Assembly: GCF_003933965.1 (NCBI RefSeq)
Contig: NZ_RSAJ01000029.1
Coordinates: forward strand, 1-32,580
Source: Streptomyces sp. RP5T
GTDB taxonomy: Bacteria > Actinomycetota > Actinomycetes > Streptomycetales > Streptomycetaceae
Length of the DNA: 32,580 bases
Direction: 5' to 3'
The notes beneath the pieces were generated by a model. It saw nothing but the letters and a program-made list of their open reading frames with translations, ran no database searches and was not told the DNA's origin. The position numbers were made by a program, and so were the translations under genes. Shown here one piece after another: positions 32,448 to 32,580 of the stretch; the stretch's first letter is position 1; each line of letters starts with the position of its first letter.

Positions 32448-32580
32448 GTGGCGACGGCGGTGCTCGGCGCGTCGGTCGCCGCCTGGCTCGTGGCGGGCGG
32501 CGCGGTGCCGGCGGACGGCGGCGGGGGAGACGGAGGCGCGCTGCTGCTGACCGGGGCGGTGGTCGGCGCCGAAGCGGTCG
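32448..32580 (+). CDS. Start of an unidentified gene (partial)
   Basis: From a GTG at 32448 to the window edge one plus-strand frame shows over 90% G/C third positions and encodes VATAVLGASVAAWLVAGGAVPA, then a Gly/Asp-rich stretch and ALLLTGAVVGAEAV. This looks like a membrane or exported protein's N-terminus. The frame is open back to 32370, and a GTG at 32391 (overlapping the divergent kinase start by 16 bp) is another possible start. Neither has a clear ribosome site. Too little is visible to name it. Confidence 0.45.
   Translation, partial: MATAVLGASVAAWLVAGGAVPADGGGGDGGALLLTGAVVGAEAV

Overview
The base composition (about 72% G+C, G/C-biased third codon positions), GTG/TTG starts, tightly overlapping genes and gene families (WhiJ-type HTH/DUF397/AbaA-like ATPase, SpoIIE-type phosphatases, urease order ABCFGD, secreted TAP-like hydrolase) point to a Streptomyces chromosome. 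The order bio - whiJ-like - urease - rocD - LytTR resembles, from memory, the SCO1220-SCO1247 region of S. coelicolor; I could not check this.

Region 1 (1-4701): the tail of a LuxR-type regulator, then the biotin genes. bioB, bioA and bioD form a leftward, overlapping operon; bioF is divergent. The 148-bp bioB/bioF gap holds a well-spaced bioB promoter and a perfect 6-6-6 inverted repeat. BioB ends in an unusual Cys/His repeat tail.

Region 2 (4741-9539): a WhiJ-like regulator/DUF397 pair facing an AbaA-like ATPase, a DUF6328 membrane protein, and a secreted NlpC/P60 hydrolase with a long leader that I read as a ydaO-type c-di-AMP riboswitch. Next come a small unknown gene and a clpP-family gene broken by one frameshift. 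Divergent from clpP is a solitary Phd/YefM antitoxin whose promoter carries TGTACA-type operators and looks leaderless.

Region 3 (9592-16025): an ABC-2/DUF3533-like membrane protein and a divergent TetR regulator sharing two near-identical operator-like repeats, then ureABCFGD with a GlnR-box-like site upstream. A Streptomyces-type dispersed hairpin repeat lies between ureF and ureG.

Region 4 (16154-25807): secreted TAP-like hydrolase, NAD-dependent epimerase, PlsC-type acyltransferase, two adjacent SpoIIE-type phosphatases (the second also has PAS, GAF and ATPase domains), and an arginine-catabolic pair. This pair is an amidinotransferase-fold hydrolase, annotated by habit as DDAH but possibly an arginine dihydrolase, overlapping ornithine aminotransferase. 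A co-oriented Lrp/AsnC regulator lies upstream.

Region 5 (26375-32580): a four-gene module in one transcription unit (LytTR response regulator, DUF485-like membrane protein, acetate/pyruvate-type solute:sodium symporter, LytS-type kinase), then a leftward Ser/Thr kinase with a duplicated Cys-rich extracellular region and a 57-aa membrane protein, and the start of an unidentified gene at the right edge.

Most of the window is ordinary Streptomyces chromosome. The best candidates for new biology are the BioB tail, the clpP/antitoxin locus, the arginine hydrolase-RocD pair and the duplicated sensor region of the kinase.
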